In this document: one piece after another, positions 1-11,259 of the stretch
Layout: every line of letters starts with the position of its first letter
Numbering within the stretch: the first letter of the stretch is position 1
From: Nonlabens ulvanivorans
GTDB taxonomy: Bacteria > Bacteroidota > Bacteroidia > Flavobacteriales > Flavobacteriaceae
Length of the DNA stretch: 64,000 nt
Assembly (NCBI RefSeq): GCF_000755285.1
Contig: NZ_BBMK01000008.1
Coordinates: 1-64,000, forward strand
Reading direction: 5' to 3'
The notes under the pieces: generated by a model
The model's input: only the letters and a program-made list of their open reading frames with translations
Told to the model about the DNA's origin: nothing
Database searches by the model: none
Made by a program: the position numbers and the translations under genes

Positions 1-99
1 GAAGCAGTTAATTACAATAAAAACGCAATAAAAATTATACGTAGTTTTGAGGTTTCAAAAACCAGACCATTTCTATTAACGAATATAGTTTACTGAAGA

Positions 100-2847
100 T
101 TGCATTATTTGAAGAGGTACATTATTTTATCAATAGTTTTTTTAACAGCGAGCCTGATGTGTCATGCTCAAGAGCTGCCTAATAACAGTACCCCCCCAAT
201 ACCTGCGGAAAAAACTACTGAAAAAGAAGCAGAAAAAGAAGCAGAAAAACTACAACAACCGGTAGCAGAATCCATAGAAATAGATACAGACACTTTACAA
301 CTTACTAAACCTAACGACTCTACTAAACGCAAACCTATACTAGAATACAAGCTCATTTCTAGCGCTACAGATTATAAAGAAATTGACCGCATTAATAATA
401 CTATCACACTTTATAACGAGGCAAAAATTATTTATGGTGACATTACTCTTGAAGCTGGTAAAATAGTAATGAATATGAATACTGGTGACGTATTTGCCTA
501 TGGAGTTATTGATACCGCTGGAGTTTATACACAAAAACCTGTGTTTACTCAAGGACAAAGCGTCGTGAAACCAGACTCTATTATATTTAATAAAGACACT
601 CGCAAGGCTCTTACCTATAATTCTGTCACAGCACAAGGTGAATTTAATATCAAGGCCGAAGTAACAAAACGAGTAAACGATTCTGTCTATTTTATGAAGC
701 GAGCGATTTTTACAACCTCTAAGGATCCTAATAATCCAGATTATTATTTTCTAGCTCGTAAGATTAAGTTTGTGCCTGGAAAGAAAATCGTTACAGGATT
801 GGTTAACATGTACATTGCAGATGTTCCTACACCTATAGGTTTACCGTTTGCTTATTTCCCTATGACTACAGACCGTCGTAGTGGTGTGATTATTCCATCA
901 TTCGGTAATAATAATAATCAAGGATACTTTTTACAAAACGGTGGATATTATTTTGCTATCAATGACTATGTAGATCTTACCGTTCTAGGAGATTATTTTA
1001 CAAATGGTAGTTGGGGGCTCTAGAATAGAAAGTAGTTATAGAAAAAGATATGCCTTTAATGGTAGTTTCCGTTTTTTATATGAGAACCAGATACAAAGTG
1101 AGCGCGGTTTTTCTGATTTTCAACAAACTAATAGATATAATATTAACTGGCAGCACAGTCAGGACGCAAAAAGCAACCCTAATAGCCGTTTCAGCGCTAG
1201 TGTAAACCTGGGAAGTAGTCAGTTTTTTAGACAATCATTTAATCAAGTAAATCAAAGTGCCACTCTGGTTAACAACTTAAGCTCTTCTATCTCGTATTCA
1301 AAGACTTTTCCTGGTGAGCCTCAAGTAAACGTTACCACCACGGTTTCTCATAACCAGAACACCAATACAGATGTGGTCAACCTGACCTTACCAACTTTAC
1401 AGGCTAGTGTGTCTAGAGTTTTCCCATTTGCACCTAAGGAAGGTGCAAAAAAGGGTTAATCCATAACATTAACCTACAATACAATTTGAGAGGAGAAAAT
1501 CGTATTGCTACTACTGATGATGATTTTTTAACCAGTAAAATGTTTGACGGTGCTATTAGTGGTTTACGTCATACCATTCCTATTTCTACAAATTTTAAAA
1601 TAGCAAATTACTTCTCTGTAGGTTTAAATGCTAGTTATGATGAGTCATGGGTATTTGAAACCTATAGACAGTTTCTCGAAGACAACGGATCTGGTGGATT
1701 TGATACAGTGCGTGATACGGTAAGCGGTTTTGACGCATATCGCACCTATAATTATGGCGCAAGTATAGGAACTACAGTTTATGGTAACTGGAAATCGACT
1801 AATAAGGAGTCTAAGATACAGGCTATAAGACACGTTATGAGGCCTAGTGTAACCTATAGTGCAAATCCTAGTTTTGAACAGTATTATGATCGATTATTAG
1901 ATGAACAAGGACTAGAAGTATCTGAAGAAGAACGTTTCTATAGTCGTTTTGAAGGTACGCTTTATAATGCACCTGGTAGAGTGTATTCTAGTAGTCTAGG
2001 TATAGGTCTTCAAAATACACTTGAGGCTAAAGTAAGAGACCGAGACTCTACTAAAACAGAGCTTAAAAAGATATCTTTAATTAAATCATTTAACGTTAAC
2101 ACATCCTACAATCTCGCAGGAGATTCTTTAAACTGGAGTCCTTTACAATTGAGAGGTGTTATCCCTATTTATAAAAATATAGATTTAAATCTGGATGCAA
2201 ATTTAGATCCATATGCATTAGATAATACAAATCAACGCATCGATCGATTCAATATCAATAATGGTGGTAGTTTATTCCGGTTAACACGTGCTGGTGCGCG
2301 ATTTAATTTCAGACTAAGCAATACAGATTTTGAAAAACAAGTAAATAAAAAAGACGACAAAACAGACGATCCTTTACAAAATAGAAATTTACAAAATGGT
2401 GGTCGTGAGGATGATCTTTTTGGAGCATCCATAGACTATGCAGATGGCACCACCTATGATCAACAAGAACCAGAAAAAGAGAGCGTTGATATAGACAAGA
2501 CTAGATATCGTTTTAAAATCCCATGGAATTTAAACTTTGCCTATACTATGACTTACAATAATGCGCAAAGACAAAATGAAATCAATAATCAATCCTTAAT
2601 GGTATCAGGTGATGTCGAATTATCTCCACGATGGAGTGTCGGTGGTAATACAGGTTATGATTTTGCAAATAAAGGTGTATCCTTTACCACATTGCGTTTT
2701 AACCGAGACCTAGAAAGCTGGCGATTAAGTTTTAACTGGACTCCTATAGGACCGCAAAACAGCTGGTTCTTCTTTATTGGTATTAAATCTGGTGCATTAA
2801 GTGACATTAAGTGGGATCAACGTAAGCAACCAGATCCGCAGTTCTAG
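100..2847 (+). CDS. lptD: LPS-assembly outer-membrane protein LptD (two frameshifts)
   Basis: Outer-membrane beta-barrel that inserts lipopolysaccharide into the outer leaflet at the end of the Lpt pathway. A TTG start gives a hydrophobic signal peptide ending near CHA-Q (about residue 23). A low-complexity Glu/Lys/Ala stretch follows, then the OstA/LptD N-domain (ITLYNEAKIIYGDITLEAG) and a long barrel rich in alternating aromatic strands, ending in F. The reading frame breaks twice. A G5 run at 1013-1017 must be G4 to join SWG to SRIESS, and one base is missing near 1446-1455 (A6G3) to join EGAKK to the strand NINLQYNL. Corrected length is about 915 aa, normal for Bacteroidota LptD. The C7 run at 191-197 also looks inflated. 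The 99 bases before it hold no gene I can support. Confidence 0.85.
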
Positions 2848-2885
2848 AACTCGCCTCTACTCCTATTTTTAACTATCTTTATCTT

Positions 2886-3281
2886 ATGAAAAAAATCATA
2901 TACACAGACCTTGCTCCTAGCCCTATAGGACCTTATAATCAAGCTGTACTCGTAGACACACCACATCAAAAAACTTTATATACTAGTGGACAGATCGCTA
3001 TCAATCCAGCAACTGGAGAATTGAAAATAGATGACCTTAAAGAAGAAACTCATCTAGTGATGAAACACCTAGAAAGTTTATTGAAACAAGTCGATATGAC
3101 GTTTGAAAATGTGATTAAAACGTCCATTTTCTTAAGTGATATGAGCAATTTTGCAACGGTTAATGAAGTTTATGGTAGTTATTTTAATGAAGCTACTGCA
3201 CCTGCTAGAGAAACCGTAGAAGTGGCCAATTTACCTAAGTACGTAAACGTAGAGATTTCAGTAATCGCAATGACCTTTTAA
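2886..3281 (+). CDS. ridA: Rid family 2-iminobutanoate/2-iminopropanoate deaminase
   Basis: 131 aa, the usual RidA length. RidA proteins are cytosolic trimers that hydrolyse reactive enamine/imine intermediates released by PLP enzymes such as threonine dehydratase. The start region (PSPIGPYNQAV), the middle (YTSGQIAINPATGEL), the substrate-binding Arg in PARETVEVANLPK and the late Glu of NVEISVIAM are all present. It lies 38 bp after lptD and only 2 bp before the next gene, so it probably shares a transcript with that phosphorylase. Confidence 0.93.
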   Translation: MKKIIYTDLAPSPIGPYNQAVLVDTPHQKTLYTSGQIAINPATGELKIDDLKEETHLVMKHLESLLKQVDMTFENVIKTSIFLSDMSNFATVNEVYGSYFNEATAPARETVEVANLPKYVNVEISVIAMTF

Positions 3282-3283
3282 TT

Positions 3284-4153
3284 ATGTCTCTAGAAGCATC
3301 AGAACTTATATTAAACGATGATGGTAGCATCTACCATCTCAACTTACAACCACATCAACTAGCGCACACCATCATTACGGTAGGTGATCCAGATCGCGTA
3401 GGTGAAGTTTCAAAACACTTTGACACGATAGAACATCGTGTGGGCAAGCGTGAATTTCATACACATACGGGTACATTGAAAGGTAAACGCATTAGTGTCG
3501 TATCAACTGGTATAGGTACAGATAATATAGATATCGTTTTTAACGAGTTAGATGCGCTAGTTAATATTGACTTTAAAACGCGAAGTATTAAATCTCAATT
3601 GACTCAATTAGATATTATACGTGTGGGCACATCTGGCGCTGTACAATCTCACATTCCTGTGGATTCTTTTTTATTATCACAACGCGGGATTGGTTTTGAC
3701 TCTTTATTTCACTGGTATGAAAATGATGGTGGTGATTCCGCTTTCGCGAAAGCGGTTGCAGAACAATTGCAATTATCAGAATTAGCAGCGAGACCATACA
3801 CGGTAAAATGTAACTCTCAACTGGCAGACATATTTAAAAGTGATCAAGTCTTTATAGGCAACACGATAACTAACGTAGGATTTTATGGTCCGCAAAGTAG
3901 ACAGTTGCGATTAAAGCCTGCTCATCACCAATTGAATTCAAGTATAGAATCATTTGAATTTAATGGCGAGAAATTAACAAATCTCGAGATGGAAACTGCC
4001 GGAATCTATGCTATGTCTAGCATGTTAGGTCATCGTGCCGTTTCTTTAAATGCCATATTAGCTAATAGAGCGACTGGAGAGTTCTCTAAAAACCCTAAGT
4101 CAATCGTTGAAAAATTAATAACCTTTACCTTACAACAAATCGTTGATAATTAA
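3284..4153 (+). CDS. nucleoside phosphorylase (uridine phosphorylase-like)
   Basis: 289 aa member of the PNP_UDP_1 family, which splits nucleosides with phosphate. The N-terminal VGDPDRV motif (phosphate/nucleoside site) and the late NLEMETAGIYAM motif, with the Glu-Met-Glu that contacts ribose, mark a uridine phosphorylase-like enzyme. Substrate choice cannot be fixed from sequence alone. A full copy of the genome palindrome lies in frame at 3738-3755 and encodes SAFAKA within a variable loop region. The ATG follows the ridA stop by 2 bp. Confidence 0.88.
   Translation: MSLEASELILNDDGSIYHLNLQPHQLAHTIITVGDPDRVGEVSKHFDTIEHRVGKREFHTHTGTLKGKRISVVSTGIGTDNIDIVFNELDALVNIDFKTRSIKSQLTQLDIIRVGTSGAVQSHIPVDSFLLSQRGIGFDSLFHWYENDGGDSAFAKAVAEQLQLSELAARPYTVKCNSQLADIFKSDQVFIGNTITNVGFYGPQSRQLRLKPAHHQLNSSIESFEFNGEKLTNLEMETAGIYAMSSMLGHRAVSLNAILANRATGEFSKNPKSIVEKLITFTLQQIVDN
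3738..3755. repeat. palindrome CCGCTTTCGCGAAAGCGG inside coding sequence
   Basis: Perfect 18 bp inverted repeat within the nucleoside phosphorylase gene, read as SAFAKA. One of at least 14 copies of this palindrome family in the window. Confidence 0.9.
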
Positions 4154-4183
4154 CAAGGCTTTTACGCAAATCCTTTAACAGAG

Positions 4184-6255
4184 TTGTATTTTTCACAAGT
4201 GAAAGAACAGACTAAATATCCCATCAGACATAGAGACCTTAACTGGTTAAGTTTTAATGATCGTGTGCTACAAGAAGCAAAGGATTCTTCAAATCCGTTA
4301 TACGAGCGATTAAAGTTTATAAGTATATTTTCTTCAAATCTTGATGAGTTTTTTAGAGTTCGTGTTTCTCAGTTGCGCCAGATTAAAAAGGTAAAAAAGA
4401 AACTGAGAAAGAAACTTGCCCTAAGACCTAATAAAATTCTCAAAGAGATATTATTAAAAGTAAATGAGCAGCAAGAAGAGTTGGGTTCTATCTTTTATGA
4501 ATCTATCGTGCCTGAATTAAAGGAAAATGGTATTCAATTGCTATCTTATGAAGAGCTTATAGAGAATTATAGTGAAGATGCCCAAAGCTATTTTAATGAT
4601 CATATTAAAGAGTACATAAAGCCTATAACCATAAAAGCGACTACAGATTCAGGCGTGTTTCTTGAAAATAGCGAGCTGTATTTTCTCGTCACTTTTATGT
4701 CTGAACATCACTATGGCATCGTTAATATACCGTCAGATAAGTTAAAAAGATTTATCACATTAAAGGTAAAAGACGGCACGCATGTGATTGCTTTTATAGA
4801 TGATATTGTAAAATCTCAGTTACAAACATTGTTTCAAAAACAAGATGTTTTAAGAGCTTATTCAATCAAATTATCACGCGATGCAGAGTTGTATTTAGAA
4901 CAAGAGGTGGATGTAGATCAAACGCTAGCAGATCAAATTTATGAGTCGTTAAGTCAGCGATTAAATGGTCAACCTACTAGGTTACTATATGACAGTACTC
5001 TTCCTAAAGAAGTTCGTAAAAACTTAAGGAAAAGTCTTGGTTTAGGAAAAATAGACATGGTTGCCGGTGGTAATTATCACAACTTTGATGATTTCATTAA
5101 GTTTCCGGATTTGACAAGTAACAAATCCTTGAAAGCTAAAAAACTGGAACCTATTGAGCATAAGTCTTTACATGGATCTAAGGATTATTTTAAAGTCATT
5201 AAAGAAAAAGATCAACTAGTACATTTTCCATATATGTCCTTTGACTATGTGCAAAATTTAATCAACCAGGCTGCAACAGATCAAGATGTTTTAGAAATTA
5301 AAATATCCTTATATCGAGTAGCAGATCATTCTGCCTTAACAGATTCTTTACTTCTGGCACTAGAAAATGGTAAAAAACTAACCGTTTTTATTGAGGCTAA
5401 AGCTAGATTTGATGAAGAGAATAATATTAAATGGGGGGGACGCATCTTTGAAGAAAAAGGTGCTCACGTTATTTATAGTTATCCCAAAATTAAGGTACAT
5501 AGTAAGGTGTTACTAATCTTGCGAGAAGAGAAAGGTAAAGTACAACGATATGCATATATAGGTACTGGTAATTTTAATGCACAGACTTCAAAGTTTACTG
5601 TGATCATGGACTATTTACAGCTCACAATAAAATTACCAAAGAGTTACATAGAGTTTTTAAAGTACTACAAGGTGATATGATTATTCCTAGAGCAAAAAAT
5701 CTATTGATATCTCCATTTACCACTCGTTCTACTTTTGAAGATCTTATAAGAAATGAAATAGATGCTGCCATTGCTGGAAAACCGTGTGGTATCACTGCAA
5801 AAATGAATCAGCTAGAAGATGAGAAGATGATCAAACTACTCTATAAAGCAAGTCAAGCTGGTGTACCTATAAGATTGATTGTTAGGGGGGGATTTTCCAG
5901 ACTTATCCCAGGTCTAGATAAAATAAGTGAACACATTTACATGACTAGTATTGTAGACCAGTTTTTAGAACATGGTCGTATTTATAAATTTCATAATAAT
6001 GGAGCTCCAGCTATGTATACTGGTAGTGCAGACTGGATGACGCGCAACCTAGATAGAAGAATTGAAGTTCTAACACCTATCTATGATCAGGACATCTTCA
6101 ATGAACTAGACGATATTTTAAACATTCAATTATCAGATAACGTAAAAGCACGTATTCATACCATAAATGAAGATAATTTAATGGTTCGTAATCAAGAAAA
6201 AGAAATTAGATCACAATTTGAAATACACTCTTATCTTTTAAAAAAACACCACTAG
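4184..6255 (+). CDS. ppk1: polyphosphate kinase 1 (one frameshift)
   Basis: Makes and degrades inorganic polyphosphate from ATP. The N-domain motif RHRDLNWLSFNDRVLQEA, the phosphorylated-His motif KVHSKVLLI (His about residue 439) and the C-domain GTGNFN and DHGLFTAHNKITKEL segments are all recognisable. A single base is missing near 5601; restoring it reads SKVYCDHGLF and joins the C-terminal part. Two G7 runs (5433-5439, 5885-5891) each add one glycine where family members have W-x-R and V-R-G with one residue fewer, so both are probably G4. Corrected length is about 688-690 aa, normal. The start is TTG at 4184 or GTG at 4199. No ppx neighbour is present. Confidence 0.92.
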
Positions 6256-6278
6256 ATAAGATTGACAAGCTGATATGG

Positions 6279-6644
6279 TTATCGGATCGTAAAATTATAG
6301 GTGGTCGTTAAAACTCTTCTCACATTGGATGAGTTTTCTGATAATTCCTTTGTTACAATAATCACCGACTGTGATCCTTCATACGACATCGCTGGTTTAA
6401 ACGTATAAAAATATAGGTCTGTTCCTGTACTATTATCTAGTGTTATTTCACTCATATTATAAATATTTGCTTGTTGTGTAATTTCATATGTCTCATGGTA
6501 AGCAGCTCCATTAAGTAAGGTTTTAAACTCCTCATCTATATTTAATGTGACATTAACTTCTCCACTTAAGGTTTCAAAATTATCGTCTGGTGTGCATGAA
6601 ATAGTGATAAAACATATGGTCAGTAGTATAAATATTGATTTCAT
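6279..6644 (-). CDS. small lipoprotein of unknown function
   Basis: 121 aa. The N-terminus MKSIFILLTICFITISC is a lipoprotein signal with the Cys at residue 17, followed by TPDDNFE, typical of flavobacterial surface or periplasmic lipoproteins. The mature part is about 100 residues of predicted beta structure with no motif I recognise. It is convergent with ppk1, whose stop is 23 bp away. No function is assigned. Confidence 0.65.
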   Translation of the reverse strand: MKSIFILLTICFITISCTPDDNFETLSGEVNVTLNIDEEFKTLLNGAAYHETYEITQQANIYNMSEITLDNSTGTDLYFYTFKPAMSYEGSQSVIIVTKELSENSSNVRRVLTTTYNFTIR

Positions 6645-6802
6645 AAGATTAATTTTTCAAAGTATTTATAAGTAATTACCTTCAACAAGCATACCATACT
6701 TACCGAAACACGAACAGAACAAGGAACCTATTTATTCACATTATGTGATTATCTATTACAAGTACCAACAAATTATTAAGTAAACATTAGGATGAAGTAA
6801 TC

Positions 6803-6810
6803 TATCTTTG
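6803..6810 (+). promoter_or_regulatory. TAnnTTTG-type -7 box (TATCTTTG)
   Basis: Exact match to the Bacteroidota sigma-ABfr -7 consensus, 17 bp before the ATG of the substrate-binding-like gene at 6828. Confidence 0.45.
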
Positions 6811-6827
6811 TTAGACTTTTACTCATT

Positions 6828-7701
6828 ATGACTACAATAAAGATAGGCGGCGTACCAGAGCATTTTAATCTACCATGGCATTTTGCTATAGAAGATGGAG
6901 CCTTTGAAAAAGAAGGAATTGATTTACAGTGGCAAGATGTTCCAGAAGGTACTGGACGCATGAGTAAATTACTGCGCACTCAAGAACTGGATGTGGCGTG
7001 TATTCTTACAGACGGAATCGTTAAAGATATTATTGCAGGAAACCCAACTCGTATTCTACAGGTTTATGTGGCATCTCCTCTATTATGGGGGCGTTCATGC
7101 ACCAGGAACTATTGAAGCCGAAAAGACACAACAACTAGAAGACGGGAAGTTTGCAATTAGTAGATATGGCAGTGGCTCTCATTTGATGAGCTATTTATTG
7201 GCCAAAAGACATGGTTGGGATATTGAAGACCTAAGCTTTGAATTAGTAAACACATTAGATGGTGCTGTTGATGCTCTCTCTCAAAACAAAGCACAACTTT
7301 TTCTATGGGAACGTTACATGACACAACCTATAGTCGATCAAGGCATATTTAAAAGGTTAGAGACAATCGCTACACCATGGCCTAGTTTTGTTATTGCTGC
7401 GACACAAGATTGTATTTCAGAAAAAGAAGAAGCTCTAGGCAAAATGCTAGCAATCATAAATCGCTATACAGCAGATTTCAAACAAATACCTTCCATAGAC
7501 CGTACGATAGCATCACATTATGATTTACAAGTTGGTGATGTACAACAATGGCTATTACGCACAGAGTTTAGTGATGACCAATTATGGAATTCTACAGTCG
7601 ATAAAATTAATAAAGAGTTTAGTGCAGTAGGTATTATCGATAGAAAAGTCGCTTTAGATGAATTGATTTATGATATTCCCAAAACAGATGAAGAAGAATA
7701 G
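6828..7701 (+). CDS. NMT1/THI5-like substrate-binding protein without signal peptide (one frameshift)
   Basis: About 290 aa after repair. It begins directly with the fold (TIKIGGVPEHFNLPWHFAIEDGAF), as in periplasmic binding proteins of the NMT1/SsuA class. It shows the usual GTGRMSKLLRTQELDVACI and KFAISRYGSGSHLM segments but has no signal peptide or lipobox, so it should be cytosolic. The frame breaks at a G5 run (7087-7091); with four Gs it reads SPLLWGVHAPGT. No ABC permease or ATPase lies nearby. The ligand is unknown; a cytosolic scavenging or sensing role is possible but unsupported. Confidence 0.75.
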
Positions 7702-7715
7702 TTAAACGACTTCAT

Positions 7716-8382
7716 TTACCATTGGATAGCCTCTTTACCCATCTTTTGGAGTAACTCATTCACCTTAGAAAAATGTTTATTCCCAAACCAGTAACCACGA
7801 TTTGCACTTAATGGTGATGGATGACCGCTAGTAAGGATGTGATGTTTTTTCTTATCGATAAGCTTTGCTTTTCCTTTTGCAAATCCGCCCCAAAGTAGAA
7901 AAATAACATCTTCTCTTTCTTGAGAAATAGTTTTAATAACGGCATCTGTAAAGCGTTCCCAACCTTTTTTTTGCATGAGATCCAGCATCAGATTGTCTTA
8001 CGGTAAGAACTGCGTTTAATAATAGTACACCTTGTTCTGCCCATCGTTCTAGATTTCCACTTTCAGGAATAGGTAAGGAAAGATCAGACTCTATCTCTTT
8101 AAATATATTCTTTAGTGATGGTGGATGTGCGATTCCATCAGCAACAGAAAAACACAAACCATTTGCCTGTCCAGCACCATGGTAAGGATCTTGACCTATA
8201 ATCACTACTTTTACTTGATCTATTGGTGCAGTATCAAAGGCCGCAAAAATTTTACTCGCTGGAGGATAAACGATTTGATTTGAATATTCAGTTTTTACAA
8301 ATTCTGATAATTCTTTAAAGTAATCACTATTAAATTCATCTTGTAGTGCTGTTTTCCAGCTGTTTTCTATTGATACTTCCAT
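7716..8382 (-). CDS. ung: uracil-DNA glycosylase (one frameshift)
   Basis: Family 1 UDG that removes uracil from DNA to start base-excision repair. Active-site motif GQDPYHG, uracil-pocket segment ANGLCFSV and the minor-groove loop HPSPLSANRGYWFGNKHF are all present. The frame breaks in an A8 run (T8 on the plus strand, 7965-7972); with seven it reads GSHAKKGWERFTDAVI and the protein is 221 aa, the standard length. The preceding 168 bp to mutS2 is the divergent promoter region. Confidence 0.93.
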
Positions 8383-8532
8383 GGTTTCAAATTTAAAAAA
8401 ATAGCTGATTCATTAAAGGTTTACTAAACAAAACAATTTATAAATCTCAAATCAAAATAGGCCCTTAAGTTATATTTATAAAACTAACTTATAATTAATT
8501 CTAAATCCTGCGACTACTACACTGTCCTAGTG

Positions 8533-8540
8533 TATTTTTG
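8533..8540 (+). promoter_or_regulatory. -7 box TATTTTTG of mutS2
   Basis: Exact TAnnTTTG match ending 10 bp before ATG 8551. It shows that the upstream in-frame GTG at 8530 cannot be the start, because it precedes the promoter box. Confidence 0.5.
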
Positions 8541-8550
8541 TATAACAATT

Positions 8551-10713
8551 ATGAGTAAAATTTCCAATAAAACCATTCAAGATTTAGAATTCAACGTTGT
8601 GTTGGATCAAGCATCTTCCTTTTGTACCACTACAGATGGTAAGAAAAACATGCTTTTACTTGAGCCACTTACCTATCGCAGTGCGGTTAAAGACTCTTTA
8701 CAACATACTAACGAGTACTTACAATCCTATTCTAGTGAGTACCGCATACCTAATCATGGGTTTGATCCTATAGAGAAGGAATTGCAACTGTTAGGTATAG
8801 AAAATTCGACTTTAGAAAAGGATAGTATCCGTAAACTCGCAATTTTACCACGCACTGTAAATGAACATATTACCTTCTTTAAAAAGCAGCAGCTTTTATT
8901 TCCTAAACTATTTTCTAGACTTGAGAAGATAGAAAAGAATGAATATGTACCACAAGCTGTAGACGCTGTTCTAGATCGTTTTGGTGAAGTTAAAGATGAC
9001 GCGTCACCAGATCTTAAAAACTTAAGAAGAGAAATGAATAGTGTTAAAGGCCAGCTCAATGGTAGCTTTGGCGCAGCACTTAGTCATTACTCTCAAATGG
9101 ATTACCTCGATGAAATCCGTGAAACGGTGATTGAAAACCGCCGTGTACTCGCTGTAAAAGCAATGTACCGTAGAAAGGTAAAAGGAAAGGTAATGGGAAG
9201 TTCTAAAACCGGAAGCATCTCTTATATTGAACCAGAACGTGTACTAACGCTTTCGCGAAAGCTTGCTGAACTAGAAGTTGAAGAGGCAGAAGAAATCCAC
9301 CGTATTCTCAAAACACTTACGGAAACCTTGCGCCCATTTCTTGAAGAATTTAAAATTTATAGAGATTATTTAACGCACACAGATATCATTGCTGCAAAAG
9401 CTCGCTATGCACAATCCATAGAAGCTCTTTTACCTATTATGGTCGAGCATCGAGAACTAGAGCTAGTTGATGCTTATCACCCTTTATTACTAGTTTCTAA
9501 TAGAGCGCGTAATGAAAAAACCTATCCACAAACGATAGGTCTTAAAGCAGACAATCGCATTATAGTAATTTCTGGACCTAACGCTGGTGGAAAATCAATC
9601 ACCTTAAAAACGATAGGTTTACTACAATTAATGATTCAAGCTGGATTTTTAATTCCAGTTCATGAGAAAAGTAGAATGAGCATTTTCAAGCACGTTCTTA
9701 CAGATATAGGTGATAATCAAAGTATTGACAACCATTTGAGCACTTATAGCTATCGATTAAAAAATATGCGAGGTTTTCTTAAAAAAGCCGATGATAAAAC
9801 GCTGTTTCTAATTGACGAATTCGGTACTGGATCAGATCCAGAACTAGGTGGCGCACTGGCAGAAAGTATGCTAGAAGAGCTCTATAGCCGTAAAAGTTTT
9901 GGTATCATCACCACGCATTATACGAACTTAAAGATGCTGGCCAATGAATTGCCTGAAATGACTAATGCAAATATGCTTTTTGATGCGCAATCATTAGAGC
10001 CAATTTATAAATTACAATTAGGTGAAGCTGGTAGTTCCTTTACTTTTGAGGTAGCACAAAAGAATGGTATACCTTACTCGCTGATTAATAAAGCCAAAAA
10101 GAAAGTAGAACGTGGTAAAATTAGGTTTGATAAATCTATTGCTGCGCTGCAAAAAGAGCGATCAAACTTGCGTAAAAACAATGAGTCTTTAAGAGAACGT
10201 GAGATTAAGGCCACTCAAAAGGTTAATAAACTAGACGACACTCAGGACCGTGTGCAGCAAAAGTTACTTGACTTTCAAGAAATGTATGATAGTTATCAAC
10301 GTTATATACAGTTAGGTAAAAAATTTGATGGCCTGGCTACAGACTTTTCAAATAATAAAAAGAAAAAATTACTGGTCGATGAGCTTATGAAAATGGTCAT
10401 CACTGAGAATGTGAAACGCCAGCCGCCACCTAAAAAAGTGGAAGCCAAAAAACACAAGCAAGAACAAGGCAAGAAAAAGCAACTAGAAAATGAAGTCATT
10501 CAGAAGGTTGCTAAAATTAGAGAAGAAAAAAAGAAAAACCCAAAACCAGTTGTTGCTCCTAAACCTAAAGTGACTCTTAAAAAGAATGATCGTGTACGTT
10601 TATTAGATTCAAAATCTATAGGTACAATTGATCAAATTGAAAGAGGTAAGGCGACTGTTAATTATGGTATGTTTACTACTATTGTATCTGTGGAACAGTT
10701 AGAGAAAGTATAA
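8551..10713 (+). CDS. mutS2: MutS2-type ATPase lacking the Smr domain
   Basis: 720 aa from ATG 8551. It has MutS2 core helices, Walker A GPNAGGKS (about residue 342), Walker B FLIDEFGTGSDPELGGALAE (about 420) and TTHYTNLK, then a long Lys/Glu-rich coiled coil and a KOW-like C-terminal segment (KKNDRVRLLDSKSIGTIDQIE). MutS2 acts on branched DNA or stalled ribosomes rather than in mismatch repair. The protein stops right after the KOW-like part, so the Smr endonuclease domain found in most MutS2 is absent. The stop overlaps the next ATG (TAATG), so the end looks genuine. A palindrome copy at 9249-9262 encodes LSRKL. Confidence 0.9.
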   Translation: MSKISNKTIQDLEFNVVLDQASSFCTTTDGKKNMLLLEPLTYRSAVKDSLQHTNEYLQSYSSEYRIPNHGFDPIEKELQLLGIENSTLEKDSIRKLAILPRTVNEHITFFKKQQLLFPKLFSRLEKIEKNEYVPQAVDAVLDRFGEVKDDASPDLKNLRREMNSVKGQLNGSFGAALSHYSQMDYLDEIRETVIENRRVLAVKAMYRRKVKGKVMGSSKTGSISYIEPERVLTLSRKLAELEVEEAEEIHRILKTLTETLRPFLEEFKIYRDYLTHTDIIAAKARYAQSIEALLPIMVEHRELELVDAYHPLLLVSNRARNEKTYPQTIGLKADNRIIVISGPNAGGKSITLKTIGLLQLMIQAGFLIPVHEKSRMSIFKHVLTDIGDNQSIDNHLSTYSYRLKNMRGFLKKADDKTLFLIDEFGTGSDPELGGALAESMLEELYSRKSFGIITTHYTNLKMLANELPEMTNANMLFDAQSLEPIYKLQLGEAGSSFTFEVAQKNGIPYSLINKAKKKVERGKIRFDKSIAALQKERSNLRKNNESLREREIKATQKVNKLDDTQDRVQQKLLDFQEMYDSYQRYIQLGKKFDGLATDFSNNKKKKLLVDELMKMVITENVKRQPPPKKVEAKKHKQEQGKKKQLENEVIQKVAKIREEKKKNPKPVVAPKPKVTLKKNDRVRLLDSKSIGTIDQIERGKATVNYGMFTTIVSVEQLEKV
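9249..9262. repeat. palindrome GCTTTCGCGAAAGC inside mutS2
   Basis: Perfect 14 bp palindrome. It is read in a different frame from most coding copies, giving LSRKL instead of AFAKA. Confidence 0.9.
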
Positions 10714-11123
10714 TGAAGAATAAGCAAAATGAAGTGATTCTCTTTGACGGTGTTTGCAATTTGTGCAATAACGCCGTGACCTTTATAATTAAAAGAGATT
10801 GTAAAAATCATTTTAGATTTGCAGCGTTACAAAGCGATATTGGTGCTTTATATCTTAAGAAACACCGTATTGATCCCACAGAAATTGACAGTATAGTATT
10901 AATTCGTGGTGAACGTGCTTTTACAAAATCAAGTGCCGCATTACGTATTGCTCAAAAAATGAATGGTTTGTGGCCACTACTGTATGTATTTGTAATTGTT
11001 CCAAAGTTTATCTCAAATGCTGTTTACGATTATATAGCCAGTAGTAGGTATAAGTGGTTTGGAAAGCAAGAAAGCTGTATGATCCCAACTGATGAACTGC
11101 GTGATAAATTCCTTCATAAGTAG
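10713..11123 (+). CDS. DCC-family (DUF393) thiol-disulfide oxidoreductase-like protein
   Basis: 136 aa. The N-terminal motif FDGVCNLCNNAV carries the DGxCxxC pattern that names the DCC family, and the rest (FRFAALQSDIG, IVLIRGERAFTKSSAALRIA, SRYKWFG) follows the family closely. Members are predicted thioredoxin-like redox proteins; the substrate is unknown. The ATG overlaps the mutS2 stop, so the two are translationally coupled. Confidence 0.88.
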   Translation: MKNKQNEVILFDGVCNLCNNAVTFIIKRDCKNHFRFAALQSDIGALYLKKHRIDPTEIDSIVLIRGERAFTKSSAALRIAQKMNGLWPLLYVFVIVPKFISNAVYDYIASSRYKWFGKQESCMIPTDELRDKFLHK

Positions 11124-11259
11124 GATGAATCATTTGTTAATCAAAGGCCTAGGTTTCTTATATTTAGCACTAAATTTAATTTAGTGAAAAACTTTTTACA
11201 GGCACATTAGCTTTATAGTCTACGCAGGCTTATGTTTAGCCGCATTTGGCTATTTCTTT

